Positions 13,502 through 19,293 of a stretch of 19,293 nt of DNA are shown here, piece after piece. Every line of letters begins with the position of its first letter. The first letter of the stretch is position 1. The translations under genes and the position numbers were made by a program. The stretch is from Actinomycetota bacterium (lineage in GTDB: Bacteria > Actinomycetota > Acidimicrobiia > Spongiisociales > ZC4RG35), in the NCBI GenBank assembly GCA_022615295.1, contig JAKEHF010000082.1, positions 1 to 19,293 on the forward strand. The letters are read 5' to 3'. The notes beneath the pieces were generated by a model. It made no database searches. It worked only from the letters and a program-made list of their open reading frames with translations, and was not told where the DNA came from.

Positions 13502-14488
13502 ATGGACGCATCCCGTATCGCCAAGGAAGCCTCGAGACTGCTCCCGCTCGCCCAGCGGGTGCTGAAGCGCTACCCCTTTCTGACCAGGGAGGTGGATCAT
13601 CTCGCCACCCACTCCAATGTCATGTTCCGGGTCATCGGGGAGGGTGGCCAGCAGCTGGTGCTCCGGGTCGGCTCGCCAGAGGGGAACACCAGGTCGAACA
13701 TCGAGTACGAGGTCGCCTGGCTCGACGCGCTCAACCGGGACACCGACCTCGACGTGGTTCGCCCCATCCGCACCGCCGGCGGGTCGCTGATAGTCGACGA
13801 GTACGACCCGGTGATCGGCAAGGAGCGCCCGTGCGTGCTCTTCACCTGGGTCCCGGGGTCCCCCCTCGGCAACAGGGCCGGGCCTTTCGGGTACCGTCTG
13901 CTCGGCCAGGTCGCAGCCTCGCTCCAGGCCCACGGCCGTTATTGGCGACCGGAGCGGCCCGATGGGATGCGACGATGGGACAAGGTGTTCTATTACGGCC
14001 CCGAGCTCGACCCGGTGATCATCGGGAACCCCCGATTCGGCCATCTCTTCGAACACCGGCGTCAGAAGATCATCTCCCGGGCCGGGGAGCTGGCAGAGGA
14101 GGTGATCAGACGATCGTGGGTGGCGGGGAGACCGCAGGTGGTCCATGGCGACCTCCACGAGTGGAACGTCCACGTGGTCGCCAGCCGCATCCACGTCTTC
14201 GACTTCGAGGACGTGATGTATGCCTTGCCCGCCCAGGACGTGGCGATCAGCCTCTATCACACCCGCGCCGACGAGAACCGTGACGAGGTTCGTGAGGCAT
14301 TCCGACGGGGATACGAGAGCGTGGCCGTCTGGCCGGTGGAGGACGATTCCCAGCTCGATGCCTTCCACGCCGCCCGACAGATCATGCTGATGAACTACGC
14401 GGCCAGGACCCTGCCGATGGCCGAGGCGGAGGACTTCCTCGATAACGTCATGCCCTGGCTCGAGTCATATGTCCGTCGTCACGGATGA
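13502..14488 (+). CDS. APH/choline-kinase-fold phosphotransferase (SrkA-like)
   Basis: 328 residues. The catalytic loop is VVHGDLHEWNVHVV (H215, D217, N222) and the metal site follows in VFDFEDV (D234). The N-lobe has HSNVMFRVIGEGGQQLVLRV. This is the aminoglycoside-phosphotransferase / homoserine-kinase-like / SrkA (YihE) fold. The substrate is unknown; protein, sugar, amino acid or choline kinases all occur in the family, and antibiotic resistance should not be assumed. ATG 13502 is chosen because the conserved region starts with MDASRIAKEASRLLPLAQ. An in-frame ATG at 13430 immediately after the hisC stop would add 24 Arg/Gln-rich residues and cannot be fully excluded. The stop overlaps the phosphoribosyltransferase start by ATGA, indicating translational coupling. 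Confidence 0.83.
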   Translation: MDASRIAKEASRLLPLAQRVLKRYPFLTREVDHLATHSNVMFRVIGEGGQQLVLRVGSPEGNTRSNIEYEVAWLDALNRDTDLDVVRPIRTAGGSLIVDEYDPVIGKERPCVLFTWVPGSPLGNRAGPFGYRLLGQVAASLQAHGRYWRPERPDGMRRWDKVFYYGPELDPVIIGNPRFGHLFEHRRQKIISRAGELAEEVIRRSWVAGRPQVVHGDLHEWNVHVVASRIHVFDFEDVMYALPAQDVAISLYHTRADENRDEVREAFRRGYESVAVWPVEDDSQLDAFHAARQIMLMNYAARTLPMAEAEDFLDNVMPWLESYVRRHG

Positions 14489-15123
14489 GATTCAAAGACC
14501 GGAGCACCGCCGGTGTCGCCCTGGGGCGTCGTCTGATCGAGCTGGCGCCCAGCGATCCCGTTGTCCTCGTCCTGCCCCGTGGCGGGGTCCCGGTGGGCTA
14601 CGAGGTGGCCATGACGCTCGGCTGCGACCTCGACATCCTCTTGGTGAGAAAGCTCGGGGTGCCCGGGCAGCCGGAGCTGGCGATGGGGGCCGTCGCCGAG
14701 GGTGACGTGGTCATCCGCAACCAGGTGATACTCGATCTCGCCGGGATCGACGAGACGGCCTTCTCCAGGGTGCTCGAGATGGAGCAGGCGACGCTGGAGG
14801 GGAGGGCCGCCCTCTACCGCCAGGATCATGCGGCCCTCGACCCGGCGGGGCGCACGGCACTGGTTGTCGACGATGGTCTCGCCACCGGTGCCACGGCCCT
14901 GGCGGCGGTGGAAGCCCTTCGCATCCGCGACGCCGGTCAGGTATGGGTCTGTGTCCCTGTCGCTCCAGCGGACACCGTGAAGGTGATAGGGACGGTGGCC
15001 GACCGTGTCGTCGTTCTGGAGCAGCCGCGCAGGTTTGGGGCGGTCGGGGTCTGGTACGAGGACTTCTCCCAAATCGGCGACGACGAGGTCAAGACGCTGC
15101 TGGCCCACTCCAGGCTACGGTGA
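14485..15123 (+). CDS. Phosphoribosyltransferase-domain protein
   Basis: 212 residues. It has an N-terminal VLPRGGVPVGYEVA, the substrate-loop-like VRKLGVPGQPELAMGAVAE, and the PRPP-binding loop LVVDDGLATGATALAAVEAL (D129, D130, T134, G135, T137). This belongs to the large type I PRTase-like group of about 210-residue proteins. Nucleotide salvage or a regulatory or hydrolytic role are possible; many members have no assigned substrate. It overlaps the kinase gene by 4 nt (ATGA), and the DUF3237-like gene starts 24 bp later. The start is fixed by that overlap and the family's usual N-terminus (RFKDRSTAGVALGRRL). Confidence 0.87.
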   Translation: MRFKDRSTAGVALGRRLIELAPSDPVVLVLPRGGVPVGYEVAMTLGCDLDILLVRKLGVPGQPELAMGAVAEGDVVIRNQVILDLAGIDETAFSRVLEMEQATLEGRAALYRQDHAALDPAGRTALVVDDGLATGATALAAVEALRIRDAGQVWVCVPVAPADTVKVIGTVADRVVVLEQPRRFGAVGVWYEDFSQIGDDEVKTLLAHSRLR

Positions 15124-15147
15124 GCTGATCAAGGAAAGGTATGTCCA

Positions 15148-15555
15148 ATGCCGAGCTTGGAGCAGTTCTGCACCGTCAGCGGTGACTTGGGGATGAACGT
15201 CATCGGGCAGACGCCGAACGGGATGCGGATCGACTTTCCCTTCACGGGGACGGCGACCAGCAGCCATTGGGATGGGGAGAGACCGGTCAGCGGCGTCGAC
15301 TACGTGACGGTGAGGGCCGACGGGAACATGGAGCTCGACATCCATGGCGTCATCGGTGAGAAACGGGAGAAGGTGGCATATGCCGCGATCGGGGTCTCCA
15401 TCGCCAACCCGGACGGGTCCGCCGACCCCAAAGAGTTGATCAGGTTCCACACCGCCAACGAGGACCTGGCGTGGCTCAACGACGAGATCGCTGTGGCGTT
15501 TGGCCACGGCGCCGCCGGCAAGATCAGTCTCGAGATCTTCCTGATCAGACCGTAG
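15148..15555 (+). CDS. DUF3237-like small protein
   Basis: 135 residues, no signal peptide or membrane helix. The middle section has RIDFPFTGTATSSHWDGERP, then VSGVDYVTVRADGNMELDIH. It resembles the DUF3237 pattern of G-x-R, gated product loop, D-x-x-x-x-R-x-DG and beta strands. The rest contains YAAIGVSIANPDGSADPKEL and ends KISLEIFLIRP. The function of DUF3237 proteins is unknown. ATG 15148 is preceded by AAGGAAAGG with 8 nt spacing; ATG 15141 is out of frame. It is the last gene of the hisC–kinase–PRTase run and converges with the crotonase gene 9 bp away. The family call is moderate, and coding is confident. Confidence 0.7.
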   Translation: MPSLEQFCTVSGDLGMNVIGQTPNGMRIDFPFTGTATSSHWDGERPVSGVDYVTVRADGNMELDIHGVIGEKREKVAYAAIGVSIANPDGSADPKELIRFHTANEDLAWLNDEIAVAFGHGAAGKISLEIFLIRP

Positions 15556-15564
15556 CCCGCCGTC

Positions 15565-16368
15565 TCATCCGTCCTGCCCGCCCGGTCCGGGGCCGAACCG
15601 GCGGTAGTCGGGTTTTCGCTTGTCGAGGAAGGCCCTGACCCCCTCGAGATGCTCCGGTGTCCTCCCCAGCCGGCCCTGCTCGGTCTGTTCGGCCCGCAGC
15701 GCCTCGGAGAGTCCGGTGCCCGCCGCCTCACGGATCAGACGTCGGGTGGTGACCAGGGAGTCGGGCACCAGCGAGGCCAGGGCGGCGGCGGTGGTGAGGG
15801 CGGCGTCCAGCAACTCCTCGTCGGGGTGCACCGAGGTGCAAAGTCCCAGCGTCAGCGCCTCATCGGGGCCGACCCGCCGATTCGTCAAGGCCAACTCGAG
15901 CGCCCTCCCGACCCCGATCATCGAGGGCAGCCACCAGGTGGTGCCCGAGTCGGGGACGAGACCGATCCCGGTGAACGCCGAGGTGAGTGTGGCCCCTTGG
16001 GCCATGACCCGCAGATCGCAGGCAAGCGCCAGACCGAGACCGGCTCCGGCCGCCACTCCGTTGACGGCGGCGATGGTGGGGACGGCGCACCCGATGACGG
16101 CTTCGATCAGCGGGTGGAACACCCGCTCGAGGTGACCGGCGAGATCCGGGCCGTCCCTCTCATAGTCCTCGACGAGGTCGGCGAGATCGGCGCCGGAGCA
16201 GAAGGCGCGTCCCGCACCGGTCACGACAACAGCCCGGGACTCGACACCGGCCCGGGCCAGGGCCTCGATCATCGCCACGGAGAGCCCGGCCTCGATTGCG
16301 TTGAATCGGTCGGGTCGGTCCATGATCACCACGGCCACATCGTCCCGCAGCTCGTATCGGACGCTCAT
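15565..16368 (-). CDS. Enoyl-CoA hydratase/isomerase (crotonase) family protein, PaaG-like
   Basis: 267 residues. The crotonase oxyanion-hole loops are AFCSGADL (58-61) and NGVAAGAGLGLALACDL (about 103-119). GIGLVPDSGTTWWLPSMIG places Asp140 where PaaG-type isomerases carry their catalytic Asp. The two glutamates of classical hydratases are not at the expected places: the sequence reads AGAGLG rather than GGGCE, and there is no QPE-like element. Isomerase or another crotonase chemistry is therefore more likely than simple hydration. The substrate is unknown. The ATG at 16368 is preferred over the longer open frame to 16443 because MSVRYELRDDVAVVIMDRP is the family's N-terminus and TACGAT sits 8 nt upstream. 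Confidence 0.85.
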   Translation of the reverse strand: MSVRYELRDDVAVVIMDRPDRFNAIEAGLSVAMIEALARAGVESRAVVVTGAGRAFCSGADLADLVEDYERDGPDLAGHLERVFHPLIEAVIGCAVPTIAAVNGVAAGAGLGLALACDLRVMAQGATLTSAFTGIGLVPDSGTTWWLPSMIGVGRALELALTNRRVGPDEALTLGLCTSVHPDEELLDAALTTAAALASLVPDSLVTTRRLIREAAGTGLSEALRAEQTEQGRLGRTPEHLEGVRAFLDKRKPDYRRFGPGPGGQDG

Positions 16369-16376
16369 CCTCGCGA

Positions 16377-16382
16377 ATCGTA
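16377..16382 (-). promoter_or_regulatory. -10 hexamer TACGAT for the crotonase gene (leaderless)
   Basis: TACGAT on the minus strand is followed by 8 nt and the ATG at 16368. GAGG directly abuts the ATG, too close for an efficient Shine-Dalgarno, so a leaderless start is more likely. Confidence 0.52.
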
Positions 16383-16477
16383 AATCACGGAAAACATCGG
16401 TGGCTCCAGGGTTCTGCCCTATCGTTAGTCGCCGTTGTCGCACCGCGGCGAAGACTCACCGACCCAAAGGAGGGGCC

Positions 16478-16771
16478 GTGAACAAAACCGAGATGGCGGA
16501 GAAGCTCGCCAGGAAGGCGGACATCTCCAAGGCCAAGGCGGCCGAGATCGTCGACATAATGTTCTCGACCAAAGCCGGCGAGGGGATAATCGCCGTGGAG
16601 CTCGATGCCGGGCGAAAGGTCAACATCACGGGCTTTGGGACATTCAGCACCAAGTCCCGGTCGGCCCGAACCGGGCGTAACCCCGCCACCGGAGCGAGGA
16701 TCATGATCCCGGCGAGGAAGTACACCCACTTCGCACCCGCCAAGGGTCTGAAGGACCGCGTCTCGGCCTGA
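16478..16771 (+). CDS. hup: HU/IHF family DNA-binding protein
   Basis: 97 residues, the normal single-domain HU length. MNKTEMAEKLARKADISKAK opens the helical dimerisation part. GFGTFSTK (52-59) and TGRNPATG (65-72) with the intercalating Pro69 form the beta-arm, and HFAPAKGLKDRV is the C-terminal helix. HU dimers bend and compact DNA. The GTG start at 16478 follows a strong AAAGGAGGGG, so this gene is translated with a leader, unlike its neighbours. It lacks the long Lys/Ala-rich tail of mycobacterial and Streptomyces HupS. It is divergent from the crotonase gene and ends in an intrinsic terminator. Confidence 0.95.
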   Translation: MNKTEMAEKLARKADISKAKAAEIVDIMFSTKAGEGIIAVELDAGRKVNITGFGTFSTKSRSARTGRNPATGARIMIPARKYTHFAPAKGLKDRVSA

Positions 16772-16790
16772 GACCACCCACCTTCTGTCC

Positions 16791-16824
16791 ATCGAGGGGT
16801 CTTCACGGCCCCTCGATCTTTTTT
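16791..16824 (+). terminator. Intrinsic terminator after HU
   Basis: ATCGAGGGG (16791-16799) pairs perfectly with CCCCTCGAT (16809-16817) around a 9-nt loop, followed by C and six Ts (16819-16824). It is a textbook factor-independent terminator 20 nt after the HU stop, and isolates HU from the glycerophosphodiesterase gene. Confidence 0.92.
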
Positions 16825-16839
16825 GGGCGGGTACCGGGT

Positions 16840-16845
16840 TAGCGT
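16840..16845 (+). promoter_or_regulatory. -10 hexamer TAGCGT for the GDPD gene (leaderless)
   Basis: TAGCGT is followed by 7 nt and the GTG at 16853. It lies just after the HU terminator. It favours GTG 16853 over the upstream in-frame start at 16823, which lies in the terminator's T-run. Confidence 0.6.
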
Positions 16846-16852
16846 TTCCGGC

Positions 16853-17635
16853 GTGATCAACTGGTCGGCGCCGGTCGCCATAGCCCATAGGGGCAGTCGT
16901 TATCACTGGCCGGAGAACACCCTCGAGGCGTTCGCCGGAGCAGTGTCCATGGGCTACCGGCACATCGAGACCGACGTCAGGATGACGAGGGACGGAGTGC
17001 TCGTGTGCATCCACGATCCGACGGTGGATCGGACCACCGAGGGCGTGGGGAGGGTGGCCGAGTTCGACTTCGCCGACCTGGAGAGTCTCGACGCCGGTCA
17101 TCGTCACTCGAAATCCAACGAGTACCCCTTCCGCGGCCGGAAGATCAGGGTTCCCAGGCTCGAGGAGACGGTGGCCAGCTTCCCGGACACCAGGTTCGTC
17201 CTCGATCTGAAGGCGGACGGTATGGCCATGGAGCTCGCCCGGATCATCGATGATCAAGACCTCGGGGAGCGGGTGGTCGTCGGGTCTTTCAACGATCGAC
17301 GGCTCCGTGAGGTGAGAAGAGCCACCTCGGGTCGGGTGCCCGTCTCGACCGGTTCGGCGAGGTCGAGGAGTTGGGTTGCCGCTTCCCGGATGGGTCGGTC
17401 ACCTGTCGGAGCGGCGAGCGCACTCCAGGTCCCAAAGAGCCTGCGCGGGGTCAGGGTGGTGGACGGAAAGCTGGTCGCTGCCGCACATCGGGCGGGTCTC
17501 CAGGTGCACGTGTGGACCGTCAACGAGCGGGAGGAGATGGGACGTCTCCTCGACCTGGGGGTGGATGGGCTGGTCACCGATCGTCTCGACGTGCTCCGTG
17601 AGGTGCTGGCCGGGAGGGGAGCTTGGGAGTCATGA
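16853..17635 (+). CDS. glpQ: Glycerophosphodiester phosphodiesterase (GDPD)
   Basis: 260 residues, the usual cytoplasmic GDPD length, no signal peptide. The catalytic and metal motifs are IAHRG (H12), WPENTLEAF, IETDVRMTRDGVLVCIHD (E39, D41, catalytic H54) and VLDLKAD (D118). The C-terminus has VHVWTVNEREEMGRLLDLG and GLVTDRLDVL. It hydrolyses glycerophosphodiesters to glycerol 3-phosphate and an alcohol. Asp118 takes the place of the more common Glu. The stop overlaps the start of the following membrane-protein gene by ATGA, so the two are co-translated. Whether the symbol glpQ or ugpQ fits better is not decidable. Confidence 0.9.
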   Translation: MINWSAPVAIAHRGSRYHWPENTLEAFAGAVSMGYRHIETDVRMTRDGVLVCIHDPTVDRTTEGVGRVAEFDFADLESLDAGHRHSKSNEYPFRGRKIRVPRLEETVASFPDTRFVLDLKADGMAMELARIIDDQDLGERVVVGSFNDRRLREVRRATSGRVPVSTGSARSRSWVAASRMGRSPVGAASALQVPKSLRGVRVVDGKLVAAAHRAGLQVHVWTVNEREEMGRLLDLGVDGLVTDRLDVLREVLAGRGAWES

Positions 17636-18123
17636 GCAGAGCGGCCCTCGGGGCGATCCTCGTCGCCGCCGTCGAGATCGGCGGCGGGTTCGGCGCGGCC
17701 ACGGCCTCCACCGTCACCCTGGGCTCGACGACGATGGTTGTCGACATCGAGGTGGAGGTGGCCAGGACGACCGAGACAGTGGTAGCCCATCTGTCGATCG
17801 AGGACGAGGCCCTGGTCATACCGCTCCTGCATCGTGGTGACGGCATCTACGGTGTGAGGACCGAGGTCCCGAGGAAGGACCACGTCGTGGTCTTCGAGAT
17901 ACTCGGGCCCAATGGCGAGCTCTCCACACCTATCACTCTCACCCAGCTCGGGGCCGACCTCGCCGTCGCCCCGGACCGAGCCCCGGAGGAGGAGGGCCTC
18001 GACGAGTCGACCACCCGGTGGGGTTGGCTGGGGCTGGCCCTGGGGGCCGCCTCCTTGTCCGTGCTCGCCATCTGGGTCCTGGTGGGTCGTGAGGAGAACG
18101 GGCCCGAAGCCGAGGAGGAGTGA
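17632..18123 (+). CDS. Single-pass membrane protein with extracytoplasmic domain, unknown
   Basis: 163 residues. The N-terminal MSRAALGAILVAAVEIGGGF plus GAATA is a signal peptide. The next ~90 residues form a beta-rich domain (TVTLGSTTMVVDIEVEVART, LIPLLHRGDGIYGVRTEVPR, FEILGPNGELSTPITL). A C-terminal helix (WGWLGLALGAASLSVLAIWV) is followed by a short Glu-rich cytoplasmic tail, so it is a type I membrane protein. No known family recognised. The ATG at 17632 overlaps the GDPD stop by ATGA; an in-frame TTG at 17623 is possible but less likely. The coupling to GDPD suggests an envelope-associated job, but there is no direct evidence. Confidence 0.75.
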   Translation: MSRAALGAILVAAVEIGGGFGAATASTVTLGSTTMVVDIEVEVARTTETVVAHLSIEDEALVIPLLHRGDGIYGVRTEVPRKDHVVVFEILGPNGELSTPITLTQLGADLAVAPDRAPEEEGLDESTTRWGWLGLALGAASLSVLAIWVLVGREENGPEAEEE

Positions 18124-18147
18124 TCCGGCGGGCTCGGCGGGGCGGGT

Positions 18148-18789
18148 CTAGAGCGGCTGCATCCCGAGCGGGATGACGGAGGCCAGGTCGGAGGGGTATG
18201 TCACCTTGATGTTGGTCCTCTCCCCGGGGACCGCGGCCACCTCGATGTCGGAGAACCTGGTCACGACGTCCATTGTGTCGAGACCGACGTATCCGGTCTC
18301 CCGGGCCATCCGATAGCACTCGACGAGTGTGGGCCCGTGGAAGACCTGGGGTGTCTGCGCCGCCATCACCCCCTCGATGAAGCCAAGACCCGTGCGGTCG
18401 ACGAGGGGTCCCCGGGCGGCAACCACGGGCACGGCGCCCCCGGTGATCGCAGCGGTCTCGAAGAGGCGTCGGACGAGATGAGGGCTCGGGTTGGGTCTTG
18501 CCCCGTCGTGGATTGCGATGAGGTCGGGCTTCCCGGCCAACGCCTCGAGACCAGCCGTCTCGCTGGAGGTGCGTGTCGGGCCACCCGAGACCATGGGGTG
18601 GGTCACGCCAAGCCGCCGGAGGCCATCCATCTGCTCCTCACGGCACACCAGGACACATTGGGAGACGTCGTTGCACACCCTGTCCAGGGTGATCATGACC
18701 AGGGGGACCCCCCCGATGAGGGCCATCATCTTGTCGGTCTCGAAGCGGGAGCCGCTCCCTGCGGCTGCGACGATCATGGCCCTGGTCAC
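18148..18789 (-). CDS. ispD: 2-C-methyl-D-erythritol 4-phosphate cytidylyltransferase (IspD)
   Basis: 213 residues, a little short for IspD (about 220-240). The nucleotide-binding start VAAAGSGSRFETDK (G11 to K20), GGPTRTSS (R73), IAIHDGARP (94-99), AAQTPQVF (142-149) and ERTNIKVTYPSDL are all present. IspD couples CTP to methylerythritol phosphate in the non-mevalonate isoprenoid pathway. The loop after the glycine motif reads DKMMAL instead of the usual PKQY-type, so some divergence should be noted. The start is GTG 18789, 7 nt after TACCCT, and not the longer frame to 18900. No ispF is adjacent. It is divergent from the 104-residue unknown gene. Confidence 0.85.
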   Translation of the reverse strand: MTRAMIVAAAGSGSRFETDKMMALIGGVPLVMITLDRVCNDVSQCVLVCREEQMDGLRRLGVTHPMVSGGPTRTSSETAGLEALAGKPDLIAIHDGARPNPSPHLVRRLFETAAITGGAVPVVAARGPLVDRTGLGFIEGVMAAQTPQVFHGPTLVECYRMARETGYVGLDTMDVVTRFSDIEVAAVPGERTNIKVTYPSDLASVIPLGMQPL

Positions 18790-18796
18790 GATGGCG

Positions 18797-18806
18797 AGGG
18801 TACCTT
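18797..18806. promoter_or_regulatory. Symmetric bidirectional -10 element for ispD and the 104-residue gene
   Basis: AGGGTACCTT reads as TACCTT (18801-18806) on the plus strand and TACCCT (18802-18797) on the minus strand; the two hexamers share their TA. The plus GTG at 18813 is 6 nt after its hexamer and the minus GTG at 18789 is 7 nt after its own. Both predicted messages are leaderless, and both start codons lie within 25 bp. Confidence 0.62.
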
Positions 18807-18812
18807 GGCAGG

Positions 18813-19127
18813 GTGCGCCTCCCCGATCCCCTGGCCGACGACATCCTGGTCTTCGACACAGATGGCGCCACGCTCCATATCGACCCGCCCCCTGATGCAC
18901 CGGCCACCCTCTTGGTCGTTCCTGTCACCGACGCTCTGAAGATCGTCTCGGGTGACCGCGTTGCGGGGAGCTTCGACAGGGGCCGGGCGTGGACAGTGGT
19001 CGGATTCGCACTGAGACGGGAGGTGGTGGAGCGTCTCGGGGGAAAGGAGATGGCCCCGCAGGCCCTCATCGAGAAGGTGAAGGAGCTGGGTCATGTCTGG
19101 CAGACCCGGGTGTCAGGTGCCCCCTGA
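18813..19127 (+). CDS. Small protein of unknown function
   Basis: 104 residues, acidic-neutral, no signal peptide or membrane helix, no known family recognised. Visible segments are DILVFDTDGATLHIDPPPDA, VVPVTDALKIVSGDRVAGSF, WTVVGFALRREVVERLGGKE and ALIEKVKELGHVWQTRV. An alpha/beta fold is plausible. The GTG start has a TACCTT hexamer 6 nt upstream, which is shared in reverse with ispD. Its last 15 bp overlap the tail of the minus-strand membrane-protein fragment. Coding reality is supported by the promoter position and the regular hydrophobic pattern, but not by homology. Confidence 0.6.
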   Translation: MRLPDPLADDILVFDTDGATLHIDPPPDAPATLLVVPVTDALKIVSGDRVAGSFDRGRAWTVVGFALRREVVERLGGKEMAPQALIEKVKELGHVWQTRVSGAP

Positions 19128-19238
19128 GGCGAGCCGACCCTTGAGCGCCCAATAGGCGAGGACCGCGGCCACCCCGGTGGCCACTGCCGCTCCGGGCACC
19201 GCTCTGGCCGCCAGGCTGGAAGCCGACGGCCAGCGGCC
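19113..19238 (-). CDS. C-terminal fragment of a possible membrane protein
   Basis: The minus strand reads RAVPGAAVATGVAAVLAYWA, then LKGRLASGGT, and stops at TGA 19115-19113. It looks like the last membrane helix and tail of a protein, with a Lys/Arg-rich cytoplasmic end. Upstream the frame stays open only to a TAG at 19241, and it becomes antisense to the PLP-enzyme-like segment. No start codon with a signal is seen. If real, the rest of the gene is lost by a rearrangement or by an assembly join near 19200. Confidence 0.32.
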   Translation of the reverse strand, partial: GRWPSASSLAARAVPGAAVATGVAAVLAYWALKGRLASGGT

Positions 19239-19293
19239 CTATGCCATACCGATCGGCGGCGCTTCGGTGACGGGGGTCCGGGCCTATCTGGAA
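19156..19293 (+). CDS. Internal fragment of a D-cysteine desulfhydrase/ACC deaminase-like PLP protein
   Basis: The plus frame is open from a TAG at 19153-19155 to the window edge. It reads GTALAARLEADG, then QRPYAIPIGGASVTGVRAYL. This is the PYxIPxGGA…G…Y segment typical of the middle of D-cysteine desulfhydrase and 1-aminocyclopropane-1-carboxylate deaminase-like enzymes, about half-way through a 300-residue protein. There is no start, and no N-terminal half fits between here and the preceding gene. It may be a broken gene or a mis-joined contig end. Confidence 0.45.

Noticed and set aside
12962..14368. Minus-strand open frame of 468 codons opposite hisC and the kinase
   Set aside because: It overlaps two well-supported genes on the other strand, has no promoter or ribosome-binding signal and shows no known motif.
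13502..14488. Aminoglycoside resistance gene
   Set aside because: The APH-type catalytic loop is shared by many kinases; housekeeping neighbours and lack of mobile elements do not support resistance.
1..19293. Prophage, transposon, tRNA or defence island
   Set aside because: No integrase, transposase, terminal repeats, tRNA-like cloverleaf or defence domains were seen in any intergenic region or gene.

Overview
This 19.3-kb window is G+C-rich chromosomal DNA with close-packed housekeeping and accessory genes on both strands. The organism is most likely a member of the Actinomycetota, possibly Acidimicrobiia or a related uncultured lineage. The reasons are the base composition, the many GTG starts, a Nudix–histidine-phosphatase fusion like mycobacterial MutT1, a TPM–PspA pair, a single-Cys-pair small zinc-type protein, and above all the promoter style: ten genes have a TAnnnT hexamer 6-8 nt before the start codon, which points to leaderless mRNAs. 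The class assignment is inference. No phage, transposon, CRISPR, tRNA or rRNA sequence was seen.

Layout, left to right. (1) 1-803 (minus) is the 5' part of a YyaL/SPATA20-type thioredoxin-like protein, cut by the window edge. It is divergent from a plus-strand envelope cluster at 864-3172: a TPM-domain membrane protein, PspA/IM30 and a SixA-type phosphatase. (2) 3257-4747 holds a sigma-70 factor behind a clear promoter, then a two-CBS-domain protein. (3) 4757-4862 carries two exact copies of a 47-bp hairpin repeat between the convergent CBS and DUF1761 genes. (4) 5480-9021 is a heterodimeric ABC exporter whose two halves show complementary active-site degeneracy, behind a promoter with a 19-bp spacer of the kind MerR-family activators use. 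(5) 9032-12270 (minus) holds a fused alpha/beta E1 of a 2-oxoacid dehydrogenase, a 69-residue Cys/His protein and a MutT1-like protein. (6) 12332-15555 (plus) holds HisC, an APH-fold kinase, a phosphoribosyltransferase and a DUF3237-like protein. (7) 15565-16368 (minus) is a crotonase, divergent from HU (16478-16771), which ends in an intrinsic terminator. (8) 16853-18123 holds a glycerophosphodiester phosphodiesterase overlapping a single-pass membrane protein. (9) 18148-18789 (minus) is IspD, divergent from a 104-residue unknown protein through one symmetric 10-bp promoter element.

The last ~180 bp look anomalous. The end of a minus-strand membrane protein abuts an internal piece of a PLP-dependent D-cysteine desulfhydrase/ACC-deaminase-like protein on the plus strand, with no room for its N-terminus. 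This suggests a rearrangement or an assembly join.

No obvious new multi-gene system such as defence, mobile or biosynthetic was found. The strongest unexplained signals are the tandem hairpin repeat, the symmetric bidirectional leaderless promoter, the TPM–PspA–SixA cluster and the kinase–phosphoribosyltransferase–DUF3237 cluster. No intergenic stretch exceeds 300 bases; the longest are 3173-3336 (promoter of the sigma gene), 4748-4878 (hairpin repeats) and 5293-5479 (divergent control region between DUF1761 and the ABC exporter).
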